Position numbers and translations under genes: made by a program. The notes below the pieces were generated by a model, which worked only from the letters and a program-made list of their open reading frames with translations, was not told the origin of the DNA and did not search any database. From assembly GCA_900768525.1 (NCBI GenBank), contig CAAGDF010000020.1:1-43956 (forward strand): a DNA stretch of 43,956 nucleotides, read 5' to 3'. How positions within the stretch are numbered: the stretch's first letter is position 1; each line of letters opens with the position of its first letter. Below, one piece after another: positions 22,941 to 31,448 of the stretch. This DNA is from Clostridia bacterium. Lineage in GTDB: Bacteria > Bacillota > Clostridia > Christensenellales > Borkfalkiaceae.

Positions 22941-24320
22941 ATGAAAACGAAAAAAATAATTTCTTTTCTGCTATGCATTTTTCTTTGTACAGGCATTTTT
23001 TCGGCTTGCGGAGGCAACACGCCGACCTCGTCGTCGGTAACTAAGCCCGACGATAACTCGTCGACGACGGAAGAAATTCCTCTTGACGTAAACCACGGCA
23101 TCGCCGACCAAAGCAAACTTTTCGGAATTTGCTATCTTATAGAGGATAGAGAATATTACGGCTCGCCGTTTACCGCGCGCGATTTCGATATTGATTTCCA
23201 GCTGATAGAAAATCTCGGTGCAAAGACCGTTCGCCATTGGATGCACTTTAATTATTTGCTTACCGACAAGCAGACGGTAAACAGCAAAAACTGCGAAACT
23301 ATGCACAAAGAACTTGCCGAAAGCGCAAAGCACGGACTTGTGGCGATAGGCATGAACCATCACAATTTCAACAACGGTTCTACAAGCCTCGGCAAAGTCA
23401 GGCGCAATCTTGCAACGGACAGTTATTATAAAGAATGGCTCGACGATTATTACACGTCATGGTACACGCTTGTCAAAGAATTTCCCGAGGTTACCTATTG
23501 GGAAATGGACAACGAGCCGAACAACCCCGATTTTATGTACGATTATATCGACCGTTCGCTTTTTACAAGCGATATGATGGCTGATATTTACACCGATATG
23601 ATGTATTACGCATCCCGCGCGATACACGACGCAAACCCGAACGCAAAGAGCGTAATGGGCGGGCTTACCGAACCTTTGGGGCAAGGTAAGAGCAATGCCG
23701 CCAAGAGCAGACCGTCCAACGTGGAATTTTTGCAAAGAATATACGACAACATCGCAAGCGGCGAGTACGGTTATTTTTACAGCACCGAAACCGAAGAAAC
23801 GGCATCGCTTAACCCCGACGACTATTTCGATATAGCGGCGTGGCATCCTTACCGTGATACGAAAGATTTCGATCCCGAATATTTCATTCAGGAAAACCAC
23901 AAGGTTTATCAGGTCATTTTGGATAACGAGCAAAAGCACAAAAAAGTGTTCATTACCGAAGTAGGGTATTCCGATACGGGCAAGGGCGACGACGTTGCTG
24001 CCGCAAACGTTATGGCAATGATGAAAGCGTTCAAAGAAAGTATGCCGTATGTAGAAACGGTCAATATCTTCCGCCTGTTCGATAACGCGGCAACTACATG
24101 GGCTGCGGGGCACGACGGCGTATCGAGATACGGTTTCTTTGCCGATCCCGATCCCGCAAGAGCTTATAAAGATTGGACTTTGACCACCGATATGGTGGCG
24201 GGCGCGCCTAAAATACTCGCTTACGAATATCAGAAAGCGGCGGGCGGCAAGGGCAGCCTCGATTTGCTTACGAATTACTACGCAAATAAAAACGCTCAAA
24301 AAAAACAGTCGGCGGCGTAA
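22941..24320 (+). CDS. Lipoprotein glycoside hydrolase, clan GH-A type, second paralogue
   Basis: A 459-aa lipoprotein with signal peptide and lipobox FSAC (C23), then a Ser/Thr linker and a barrel like the preceding gene. Acid/base E192 in WEMDNEPNN and nucleophile E340 in FITEVGYSD are both present, so both copies should be active. The start chosen is the ATG at 22941, which follows AGGGGAA; an in-frame upstream start lacks a ribosome site. It differs from its twin mainly around residues 225-240 (an insertion, KSNAAKSRPSN) and at the C-terminus, suggesting a shifted substrate range. Same operon, 57 bp after the first paralogue. Confidence 0.8.
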   Translation: MKTKKIISFLLCIFLCTGIFSACGGNTPTSSSVTKPDDNSSTTEEIPLDVNHGIADQSKLFGICYLIEDREYYGSPFTARDFDIDFQLIENLGAKTVRHWMHFNYLLTDKQTVNSKNCETMHKELAESAKHGLVAIGMNHHNFNNGSTSLGKVRRNLATDSYYKEWLDDYYTSWYTLVKEFPEVTYWEMDNEPNNPDFMYDYIDRSLFTSDMMADIYTDMMYYASRAIHDANPNAKSVMGGLTEPLGQGKSNAAKSRPSNVEFLQRIYDNIASGEYGYFYSTETEETASLNPDDYFDIAAWHPYRDTKDFDPEYFIQENHKVYQVILDNEQKHKKVFITEVGYSDTGKGDDVAAANVMAMMKAFKESMPYVETVNIFRLFDNAATTWAAGHDGVSRYGFFADPDPARAYKDWTLTTDMVAGAPKILAYEYQKAAGGKGSLDLLTNYYANKNAQKKQSAA

Positions 24321-24427
24321 GGTTAAAGTACTCGCCGAAATAAAAACAAAGGTCGAAACATGCGGTTAACCCGTGTGGAAAAATAAAAAGGCTACTCCGC
24401 CATAAGGAGAAAAAAGGGAGAAATGTT

Positions 24428-26689
24428 ATGAAATTAAGACACAGTAAACTTGTTGTTGCGATTCTCGCTCTCGTTTGCTCTGTTACCGCCGTATTCGGAA
24501 CTCTTTCGGTTGCGGCAGCAGAAGAACCGGTTATACCTGTAGTTGAACAGTGTACGATGGGTGATTTACCTTACTTTACCTGGAAAGGTGAGTATAAGGG
24601 ATATGATCTCGGTCGTTCGAAGGTTAAACTAATGTACACCGACAGCACCGCAAAATACTTCAATAAGGACGTTGAAGGATATAACCTTAAAGATTTTGCC
24701 GAAAAAGTCAATGATAATAAACTTAAACTTGATGGATTTACCGTTGAAAACTGGAAGTATGAATTCCCTGAGACCGGCGGCAGCGTCGTAGCGGTTGTCG
24801 AAAGCAAGGTCGACGGCACGATTTATTGGGATTATACGGGCGTTACTCTCGGCGGTTGGATCGACTGGAACAGTCTTTACCGCGTTTATAAAAAAGAAGC
24901 TGCAACAGGCACCGTTACGTTGATTGCCGAAGCTTATCATAAATCCGACGCAAACGAACTCAAGACCGAGGTGACCAAGGGCGTATCGGTTGACGTTAAC
25001 ATTGGCGACGTTATTTATTATGAATTCGGCGCGGATATCGGCAGAAACTTCCAGGACTTTACCAAAGCGAAAATTTATGCGCAAATGGCGGGAACGAGCG
25101 ACGAAATCACCGACGAACTCCGCAAGCAATACGTTGATAAACTTCAAGCGCAGGTTGACGCTCTTAACGAAAAGAAATACAGTGAAGAAAACTGGGCTAA
25201 AATTCAGAAATATCTTTCCGATTTCAAGGCTGCGGTCAGCGGTTATACCACGCTTTCGCCCCTTATGGTCGCTTATAATGAGGCGTCCAAGAATATAGCC
25301 GCCGTTCTCGAAAACAATATCGATAACATTAAAATCGAACTTAAAGCCGAAGTTAAGAATTATTACGAATCTCTTACCGAAAGTAACTATACCGCAGAAA
25401 ACTGGGCAATAATCAAAGGCGCATACGATGCGTTCGTCGGCAGTATCGATGCACTCGAAACCGAAGAAGAAGTAAGAAATCTTTACACCGAAAAGATGGC
25501 TGCTATGAAAGCCGTCAAGGTCTCCAAGCAAAGCATGAAATACCTCGATTATCCGTTGACCATGAACAAAAACGGCTACAGCTGGATAACGGGCGAAATC
25601 GTAGATACCAAACTTATGACCGGTTCGGTTGCCAACGGACTTCTCGAGTTCAACGCGCAATACGATACCGAACACAAAATGTACAACAACACGCTTTATC
25701 CCACCGGAACACCCGCGGCTTATGCCGAAAACTGGAAATGGTACGTTACCGGCGAAGCGGGTGTTATAACCGTATTCAAAGCAAACGTTGACTGTCAGAT
25801 TACCGTTACCGATATTCGTATTGCCGACGGCAAAGGTCAAAACGGTTACACCGACGATACCACTCTTACCAAATATATCGTAAGAAACGGCGAAGTTAAA
25901 AAAATCGGGCAGATCAAAGCTCCTAAATCGGACGCCGATTTCAGCGGCACTTACTATCTGAAAGCGGGCGATATGCTCTATATCGAATACATCGCGCTTT
26001 CCACTATAGACGCAGGCAGCCAAAGAAACACCGAATCGCCTTATGCGACCACTTTCCTTGCCGACTCCACCGCGTTTGACGAAGATAAATACGCAGAACA
26101 AAACCACGACCTGCCTCAGGAAGTAACCGATCTTATCGCTGCTAAACAAGCCCTTCTCGACGAATGGTTTGCAACCCTTACCGAAGCCGATTACTCCGCT
26201 ACCAACTGGTTGCAGGTTCAGGACGAACTCAAGAGATTTGGCGAAAAGTGCGAAACCGAGGTTTCGACTACCGCGGAAGTAGAAGCTCTTTACGAAGAAG
26301 TTCTTGCAGCGGCTAAAGCTGTTAAGACCATTGCTCAGACCGAAGCCGAACTCAAAGCGGCTCTCGAACAGTACGTTGCCGATCTTCAGAAAGAATACGA
26401 CGAACTCGTTAAGAACAATCATTACACCGAAGAAAACAAAGCCGCTCTCGACGCAGCTCTTGCAAACGGCAAGACCGAAATAATGGCTGCAAAGAGTAAA
26501 TCGGCAGGCAACACCGCTAAACTTAAAGCAATCGGCACGCTTAAAGCTATCGAGGCTTCCAAACCCGAAACGGAAGGCTGCGCATCCGACATTTCTTCAA
26601 GCACCGTTTGGATCATTGTCGCCGTATTGCTTGTTATTTCCGGCACGGCGGGTGTAATTCTGCTTTTAAGAAAAAAGAAAAACAGCTAA
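24428..26689 (+). CDS. Large surface protein with repeated helical modules and C-terminal anchor
   Basis: A 753-aa exported protein: signal peptide of about 31 residues (to VAAAEE), two beta-rich regions (about 35-215 and 370-545) with similar WKW/YYxxG patterns that look like carbohydrate-binding modules, and four FIVAR-like helical repeats of about 65 residues marked by YSEENWAKIQ, YTAENWAIIK, YSATNWLQVQ and YTEENKAALD. The end is EGCASDISSS, then a membrane helix and RKKKNS, with no LPXTG sortase motif. It probably holds the substrate at the surface for the neighbouring hydrolases. A strong GGGAG site precedes the ATG. Placement inside the glycoside operon supports a glycan-binding role; no exact family recognised. 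Confidence 0.75.
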   Translation: MKLRHSKLVVAILALVCSVTAVFGTLSVAAAEEPVIPVVEQCTMGDLPYFTWKGEYKGYDLGRSKVKLMYTDSTAKYFNKDVEGYNLKDFAEKVNDNKLKLDGFTVENWKYEFPETGGSVVAVVESKVDGTIYWDYTGVTLGGWIDWNSLYRVYKKEAATGTVTLIAEAYHKSDANELKTEVTKGVSVDVNIGDVIYYEFGADIGRNFQDFTKAKIYAQMAGTSDEITDELRKQYVDKLQAQVDALNEKKYSEENWAKIQKYLSDFKAAVSGYTTLSPLMVAYNEASKNIAAVLENNIDNIKIELKAEVKNYYESLTESNYTAENWAIIKGAYDAFVGSIDALETEEEVRNLYTEKMAAMKAVKVSKQSMKYLDYPLTMNKNGYSWITGEIVDTKLMTGSVANGLLEFNAQYDTEHKMYNNTLYPTGTPAAYAENWKWYVTGEAGVITVFKANVDCQITVTDIRIADGKGQNGYTDDTTLTKYIVRNGEVKKIGQIKAPKSDADFSGTYYLKAGDMLYIEYIALSTIDAGSQRNTESPYATTFLADSTAFDEDKYAEQNHDLPQEVTDLIAAKQALLDEWFATLTEADYSATNWLQVQDELKRFGEKCETEVSTTAEVEALYEEVLAAAKAVKTIAQTEAELKAALEQYVADLQKEYDELVKNNHYTEENKAALDAALANGKTEIMAAKSKSAGNTAKLKAIGTLKAIEASKPETEGCASDISSSTVWIIVAVLLVISGTAGVILLLRKKKNS

Positions 26690-26763
26690 AATTTTAACTA
26701 ACGCGTTATTTTAAAAGTGAAAATATAAATAACGCAAAAAACTAAAAAACGCAAAATCTTACG

Positions 26764-26787
26764 CGCGGCGGCAGCGATGTCGCCGCG
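26764..26787 (+). other. Intercistronic hairpin before the permease genes
   Basis: CGCGGCG (26764-26770) pairs perfectly with CGCCGCG (26781-26787). The T-tract is eight bases away, so it is a weak terminator or a 3'-end stabiliser that could lower expression of the transporter relative to the surface protein. Confidence 0.5.
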
Positions 26788-26816
26788 GTAAGGAATTTTT
26801 TCAAGAGGATTTGCCT

Positions 26817-27797
26817 ATGACGGAAGAAATACAATCGACGCTGACCGCCGAACAGGTGCGCAAAAAGAGAAAGTGGCGCAAAAAGTTGGATTATATCAAG
26901 AAATTCTGGCCGCTTTACGCAATGCTTTTACCGCTTTTGGTGTATTTGTTTATATTTAACTATTACCCGATGTTCGGATTACAATTAGCTTTCAAGGATT
27001 GGTTTCCACGCAAAGGAATTTGGGGCAGTCCGTGGGCTACCGATGCGGAAGGGCAGCTTAATCTATTCAAGCACTTCAATCAGTTGTTTACGACCTCGCA
27101 GTTTTCGGAAAAACTGATAAACACGCTGAGAATATCTTTTCTTAAAATGTTGTTCGGCTTTCCCGCCCCCATAATTCTGGTACTTGCGCTCAACGAACTG
27201 TCGTCGGTAAGATTCGGCAAGTTCGTTCAGTCGATATCTTATATACCGCACTTCCTTTCGTGGGTAGTTTTGGGCGGAATATTCATTTCGCTCGATAAAT
27301 CCGAAGTTTTTCAGTCGGTTATGACTTGGCTGACGGGGCATAAAGTGCATTTTTTCAGTAACGACGACTTATACGTGGGCTTTCTCGTTTTCTCAAGCAT
27401 TTATAAAGAAATCGGGTGGGGCACTATAATTTATCTCGCGTCGCTGATGAATATCGATCCGCAGCTGTACGAAGCCGCTTCGCTCGACGGCGCGGGCAGG
27501 TTCAAAAAAATGTGGTATATAACCCTTCCCGGGCTGATTCCCGCCATTTCGATAAACGCAATACTGTCGTTGTCCAACATAATGTACGCGGGGTTCGATC
27601 AGATTTACAATACTTATAACGACGTTTTGTCGGGCAAAGGCGAAACGCTCGAAATGTACTTGTTCAGGCTGGGTATTCAAGGCGGTAACTATTCGCTTTC
27701 CACCGCAATCGGACTGTTCAATTCGGTGGTCGGGTGTATTCTCGTCATTATAACAAACTTTATAACCAAGGCGATAGGAGGTGACGGAATATGGTAA
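26817..27797 (+). CDS. CUT1-type sugar ABC importer permease (LplB/UgpA-like)
   Basis: A 326-aa permease with six membrane helices and the EAA loop YEAASLDGAGRFKKMWYITLP that contacts the ATPase. The cytoplasmic N-terminus is basic (RKKRKWRKKL). ATG 26817 follows AAGAGGAT with eight-base spacing. It overlaps the next permease gene by seven bases, so the two are translated together. The family imports oligosaccharides or glycosides. No ATPase gene is in the locus; CUT1 systems of Firmicutes often share a common MsmK-type ATPase. Confidence 0.92.
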   Translation: MTEEIQSTLTAEQVRKKRKWRKKLDYIKKFWPLYAMLLPLLVYLFIFNYYPMFGLQLAFKDWFPRKGIWGSPWATDAEGQLNLFKHFNQLFTTSQFSEKLINTLRISFLKMLFGFPAPIILVLALNELSSVRFGKFVQSISYIPHFLSWVVLGGIFISLDKSEVFQSVMTWLTGHKVHFFSNDDLYVGFLVFSSIYKEIGWGTIIYLASLMNIDPQLYEAASLDGAGRFKKMWYITLPGLIPAISINAILSLSNIMYAGFDQIYNTYNDVLSGKGETLEMYLFRLGIQGGNYSLSTAIGLFNSVVGCILVIITNFITKAIGGDGIW

Positions 27798-28717
27798 GCG
27801 CAATCGCAAACAACAAAAAGGAATCCGCAAACGGATTTGTGCGCTTTTTGAAAAGAACTTTCGGCGTAACCGCAAGCGATATCGTTTTCAACGTAATTTT
27901 ATATGTTTTCGTCATCGCGTTTTTGGTCATAATGCTTTTGCCGTTCGTATACGTCATTTGCGAATCGTTCAAATCGCGTAAGCTCGTGGACGGCGTCCCC
28001 ACGGAAATATGGAGTTTTGCAGCCTACGCAAAAGTGCTTGAAAACGAAAGCATTTTCCGCGCGTATATAAACACTTTCTTCACCACAATTTCAGGCACGC
28101 TGCTCGCCGTCGCGCTGACGACGATAGGTTCGTACCCGCTGTCAAGAAAATCGTTGGTAGGCAGACAGGCGTTTATAGTTTACGTACTTATAACAATGCT
28201 CTTTTCGGGCGGTCTTATTCCGTTTTATATTCTGATAAGAAACGTTTTGCAACTGACCGACAGTTACTTCGTGTACATTATAATCGGAGCGACGGGCGCA
28301 TTCAATATCTTCATCGTAAAAGGATATTTTCAGGGTATACCCGAAGAACTTTACGAATCGGCTTCGCTTGACGGCGCGGGCGAATTCAGAATTTTCTTCT
28401 CGATTTATCTTCCGCTTTCAAAACCGATAATCGCAACGGTTGCGTTGTGGGTTGCGGTAGGCAAGTGGAACGACTATCTGACAGGGCTTCTCTATATCAA
28501 TTCGTCGGAAAAACTGCTTATACAAAACGTTCTTCGCGGAATGCTTTCCAAAGTGTCCTCGAGTTCGGGTATCGGCGGAGATTCCTCGCTTCAGGCTCTT
28601 GCGGAGTCTACAAAAATGGCAACCGTTGTTATTTCCATCATTCCCATAATGCTGGTTTACCCGTTTGTTCAGAAGTATTTTACAAAAGGAGTTATGTTGG
28701 GATCAGTTAAAGGCTAA
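27791..28717 (+). CDS. CUT1-type sugar ABC importer permease (LplC/UgpE-like)
   Basis: A 308-aa partner permease with six membrane helices and EAA loop YESASLDGAGEFRIFFSIYLPLS. GGAGGTGA inside the end of the first permease gene serves as its ribosome site. The C-terminus FVQKYFTKGVMLGSVKG is the usual end of this subfamily. With the first permease and the binding protein at 29667 it completes an importer apart from the ATPase. Confidence 0.92.
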   Translation: MVSAIANNKKESANGFVRFLKRTFGVTASDIVFNVILYVFVIAFLVIMLLPFVYVICESFKSRKLVDGVPTEIWSFAAYAKVLENESIFRAYINTFFTTISGTLLAVALTTIGSYPLSRKSLVGRQAFIVYVLITMLFSGGLIPFYILIRNVLQLTDSYFVYIIIGATGAFNIFIVKGYFQGIPEELYESASLDGAGEFRIFFSIYLPLSKPIIATVALWVAVGKWNDYLTGLLYINSSEKLLIQNVLRGMLSKVSSSSGIGGDSSLQALAESTKMATVVISIIPIMLVYPFVQKYFTKGVMLGSVKG

Positions 28718-28731
28718 CGACAAAAAACATT

Positions 28732-29670
28732 ATGAGAAAGTATATTATAGATACCGATATCGGCGACGATATCGACGACGCGTTCGCACTCGATCTTGCG
28801 CTTAAGAAAGATCTCGGGCTTGCGGGCATAACCACGGTGTTCAAAAATACCGACGACCGCGCGCGTATCGCTAAAAAAATGCTTACGCTTGCGGGCAAAG
28901 ACATTCCCGTTTACGCAGGTCTTAGTCAAACCTTGGACGGCATAATCCGTACTACCGAGCATTGCTGTCAGTGGACGGCCGATCTTGCGGACGGCAAATA
29001 CTCGCCCGAAAACTTTAACGGCGGGCGTTGCGACGAAAACGCGGCGATAGATTTTATCGTCGACTGTGCGAGAAAGTACGGTAAAGACCTTTATATTCTT
29101 GCTATCGGTCCGCTTACAAACGTTGCCGCCGCCATATTGCGCGATAAAGACGCTATAGAGCAAATCGGCGGGGTTATAATGATGGGCGGAGATTACGCCA
29201 ATCAGTACGTGGAATGGAACATTTTTTGCGACGTAAAAGCCGCCGAAGTGCTGTTTACTTCAAAACTTAACGTTACGGCGTTCGGACATGAGGTTACCTC
29301 TAAATTTTCTATAACCGAAAGTCAGCAAGAATACATTTTTAATATGAACAAGGATGCATATTACGCTTATCTTGCCGAGCTTTCAAGGCTGTGGGTTGTG
29401 TCTAAACCGTTGCCGAACTGGAGAATTGTTTTACATGACGTTCTCGTCGTAAGGCAGGCGTTAGAAGCAGGGTACTGCAAGACGAAAGAGATAGAAATGC
29501 ATCTCGAAACCGAAAGCCCTTACGTTTACGGCATGACGGTAAATCTTGATAAATGCGATCTCGTCAAATCGCCTGCGGGCAAAAAAATCACTATTGCAAT
29601 CGATCCCGACATGCGGGAAATACTCGATACCGAAATGAAAATCATCGGATACAGGGAGGATAATTTATGA
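28732..29670 (+). CDS. Nucleoside hydrolase family protein
   Basis: A 312-aa protein of the inosine-uridine nucleoside hydrolase fold. The N-terminal aspartate cluster reads DTDIGDDIDDAFAL (usual form DTDPGIDDAxAL) and the late metal/ribose motif is LHDVLVV. It has no signal peptide, so it acts in the cytoplasm, where the family splits N-glycosidic bonds of ribonucleosides. It starts 15 bp after the permease and overlaps the binding protein gene by four bases (ATGA), so it is an integral part of a sugar-import operon. That suggests the imported ligand carries a ribosyl-base or another furanosyl linkage, or that this subfamily acts on a different glycoside. Confidence 0.85.
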   Translation: MRKYIIDTDIGDDIDDAFALDLALKKDLGLAGITTVFKNTDDRARIAKKMLTLAGKDIPVYAGLSQTLDGIIRTTEHCCQWTADLADGKYSPENFNGGRCDENAAIDFIVDCARKYGKDLYILAIGPLTNVAAAILRDKDAIEQIGGVIMMGGDYANQYVEWNIFCDVKAAEVLFTSKLNVTAFGHEVTSKFSITESQQEYIFNMNKDAYYAYLAELSRLWVVSKPLPNWRIVLHDVLVVRQALEAGYCKTKEIEMHLETESPYVYGMTVNLDKCDLVKSPAGKKITIAIDPDMREILDTEMKIIGYREDNL

Positions 29671-31346
29671 AAAAAGCACTCAAAGTCTTATGTGGCATGC
29701 TTTCGGCTGTAGCGTTGTTCTCTACGGCTGCTGCTTGCGGCAATAATGACAAAAAAAAAGACGACAAAAACGTTATAAGAGTTTTCACCTATTCGGGCAA
29801 CGAATTCGAGGGCGTGACGATGGACTCCGTTTTCCAAAAAATCGAAGAGAAAATCGGCGTAACGCTTGAGTTTGAGGGCGCAACCGCCGAAGATTATTAC
29901 ACCAAACTTTCGCCGATGATCGGCAGTCTCGATATCCCCGATATCATCTGGGCTGATCCCGACAACTCCGACGGCGCGTTTCAGTCCTGGGCTAACCCCA
30001 ATCAGGACTTGCTGTACAATCTCGACGATTACCTTTTGACGAACGAATCGAGATATCCTTATCTTAACAAGCTCGTTTACAGCGATCAGTACAAGAACAT
30101 TATGTACTACGACGGACACTACATCGTGCCCGCGGTAGAAACCTCCACCGCATGGGCTATCTATTACAGAGCCGACTGGCTGAAAGCGATCAACTTCGTT
30201 GACGAAAACGGCAACGCCAAAGCCCCCGAAACGCTTGACGAATTTGAATACGTTATGAGCAAATTCTCGGGTAACGATTTGTTTACCGACGCTAACGGCA
30301 ATAAATCGGGCAGAACTTACGGTATTTCGCCCAGCAATCAGAACTTCTACGTCAATCCTCTTTACGGCGCGTTCGGAATTACGCCCGACTGGGATATCAC
30401 CGAAAGCGGCGAAGTTTCTTACATGTACGCAAGAGAAGGATTCAAACCTTATCTCGAATGGATGAACGCAATGTACCGGAAAGGCTACATCGATCCGAGC
30501 TTTAACGAGAACACGGGCTTTACCGATCGTAACTCGTGGTACGAGGGCAAAGTAGGCTGCATTATGACCAACGGCGAAAGCCATATGGAATGGGTTGTAG
30601 GTAACTTTGAAAACGCCAACGGCGCGGATAAAGTTATCGTCGGCGCACCGCCCGTAGGCACGGGTAACGTTTCTACCATCACGGGCAAAACGCTCGGCGT
30701 TAAAGGGCAGCGCGGTTTCTCAAACTGGGGCGGTTACTACGGCGGATATGCCGTTTCCAAAGATACCAAAGACGTTTACAAAACGCTCGACCTTCTCGAA
30801 TATCTCGTTTCGCCCGAGGGCTCGAAACTCAGACTTTACGGAATAGAAGGCAAACATTATACTGTCAATGCCGACGGCGGAATCGTTGCCGACGTCGAGG
30901 GCAGAAACTCCGAAAGATCCAATTTCTTCGCATCGGTTACCGACGTTGACGGTTCAAGCGTAAACGCAGGTTTGCACAAGATCGGCAGCAGATTCGGTTA
31001 TAATATCGACTGGGACGAATACGAAAAGAGCGGTCAGATAGTGGTTGCTACCGATATCGGTTCGCTTTACCCGAAATATCGCTCGCTTGTTACCGAAGCA
31101 AGAAGTTACACCAAATATTTGCAAACTTCTCGCTTGCTTAACGTAACCGCATTCCCGTCCTCTATCTACACCAAAAAGGCAGAGGCTCAGAACATTTCCG
31201 CATCCTTTATCAACAAGGCTATAATCGGGCAGTCCAACCTGACCACCGATTGGGATAAAATGCTTGCCGAAATGAACAAAGCGGGCTACGATACCGTTAA
31301 AAAGGTTATGAAAGAAGTTGCGTCCGAACTCGGCATCATCGGCTGA
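29667..31346 (+). CDS. Extracellular solute-binding lipoprotein (LplA-type)
   Basis: A 559-aa sugar-binding lipoprotein with lipobox TAAAC (C24), then VIRVFTYSGNEFEG..., the type 1 binding-protein fold with a long insertion typical of LplA-like proteins. It would deliver ligand to the permeases at 26817-28717. Its start overlaps the nucleoside hydrolase stop (ATGA), so the two are translationally coupled; GGGAGG lies upstream. A terminator (31390) follows, closing the operon. Confidence 0.9.
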   Translation: MKKALKVLCGMLSAVALFSTAAACGNNDKKKDDKNVIRVFTYSGNEFEGVTMDSVFQKIEEKIGVTLEFEGATAEDYYTKLSPMIGSLDIPDIIWADPDNSDGAFQSWANPNQDLLYNLDDYLLTNESRYPYLNKLVYSDQYKNIMYYDGHYIVPAVETSTAWAIYYRADWLKAINFVDENGNAKAPETLDEFEYVMSKFSGNDLFTDANGNKSGRTYGISPSNQNFYVNPLYGAFGITPDWDITESGEVSYMYAREGFKPYLEWMNAMYRKGYIDPSFNENTGFTDRNSWYEGKVGCIMTNGESHMEWVVGNFENANGADKVIVGAPPVGTGNVSTITGKTLGVKGQRGFSNWGGYYGGYAVSKDTKDVYKTLDLLEYLVSPEGSKLRLYGIEGKHYTVNADGGIVADVEGRNSERSNFFASVTDVDGSSVNAGLHKIGSRFGYNIDWDEYEKSGQIVVATDIGSLYPKYRSLVTEARSYTKYLQTSRLLNVTAFPSSIYTKKAEAQNISASFINKAIIGQSNLTTDWDKMLAEMNKAGYDTVKKVMKEVASELGIIG

Positions 31347-31389
31347 TTATCGCCTGATATCGGCTGATTAACGGTTGAAAACAAACTTT

Positions 31390-31437
31390 CCGCAGCGCGG
31401 CGTGGGGTTGACCGCGTTCGCACTGCGGATTATTTTT
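31390..31437 (+). terminator. Terminator closing the importer operon
   Basis: CCGCAG (31390-31395) pairs with CTGCGG (31423-31428), with an inner stem CGCGG/CCGCG (31396-31400, 31412-31416), followed by ATTATTTTTTAATTTT. The next gene starts only 12 bases later, so its expression may depend on read-through. Confidence 0.7.
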
Positions 31438-31448
31438 TAATTTTGATC

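Noticed and set aside
24629..26422. Long minus-strand frame (about 597 codons) opposite the surface protein
   Set aside because: Antisense shadow of a well-supported plus-strand gene; codon bias of the real gene opens the other frame. No start context.
31343..31372. GATTATCG and GATATCGGCTGATTA words after the binding protein gene as another repeat copy
   Set aside because: Only the short core matches; the AAAAAGT and CTATAGG parts are missing.
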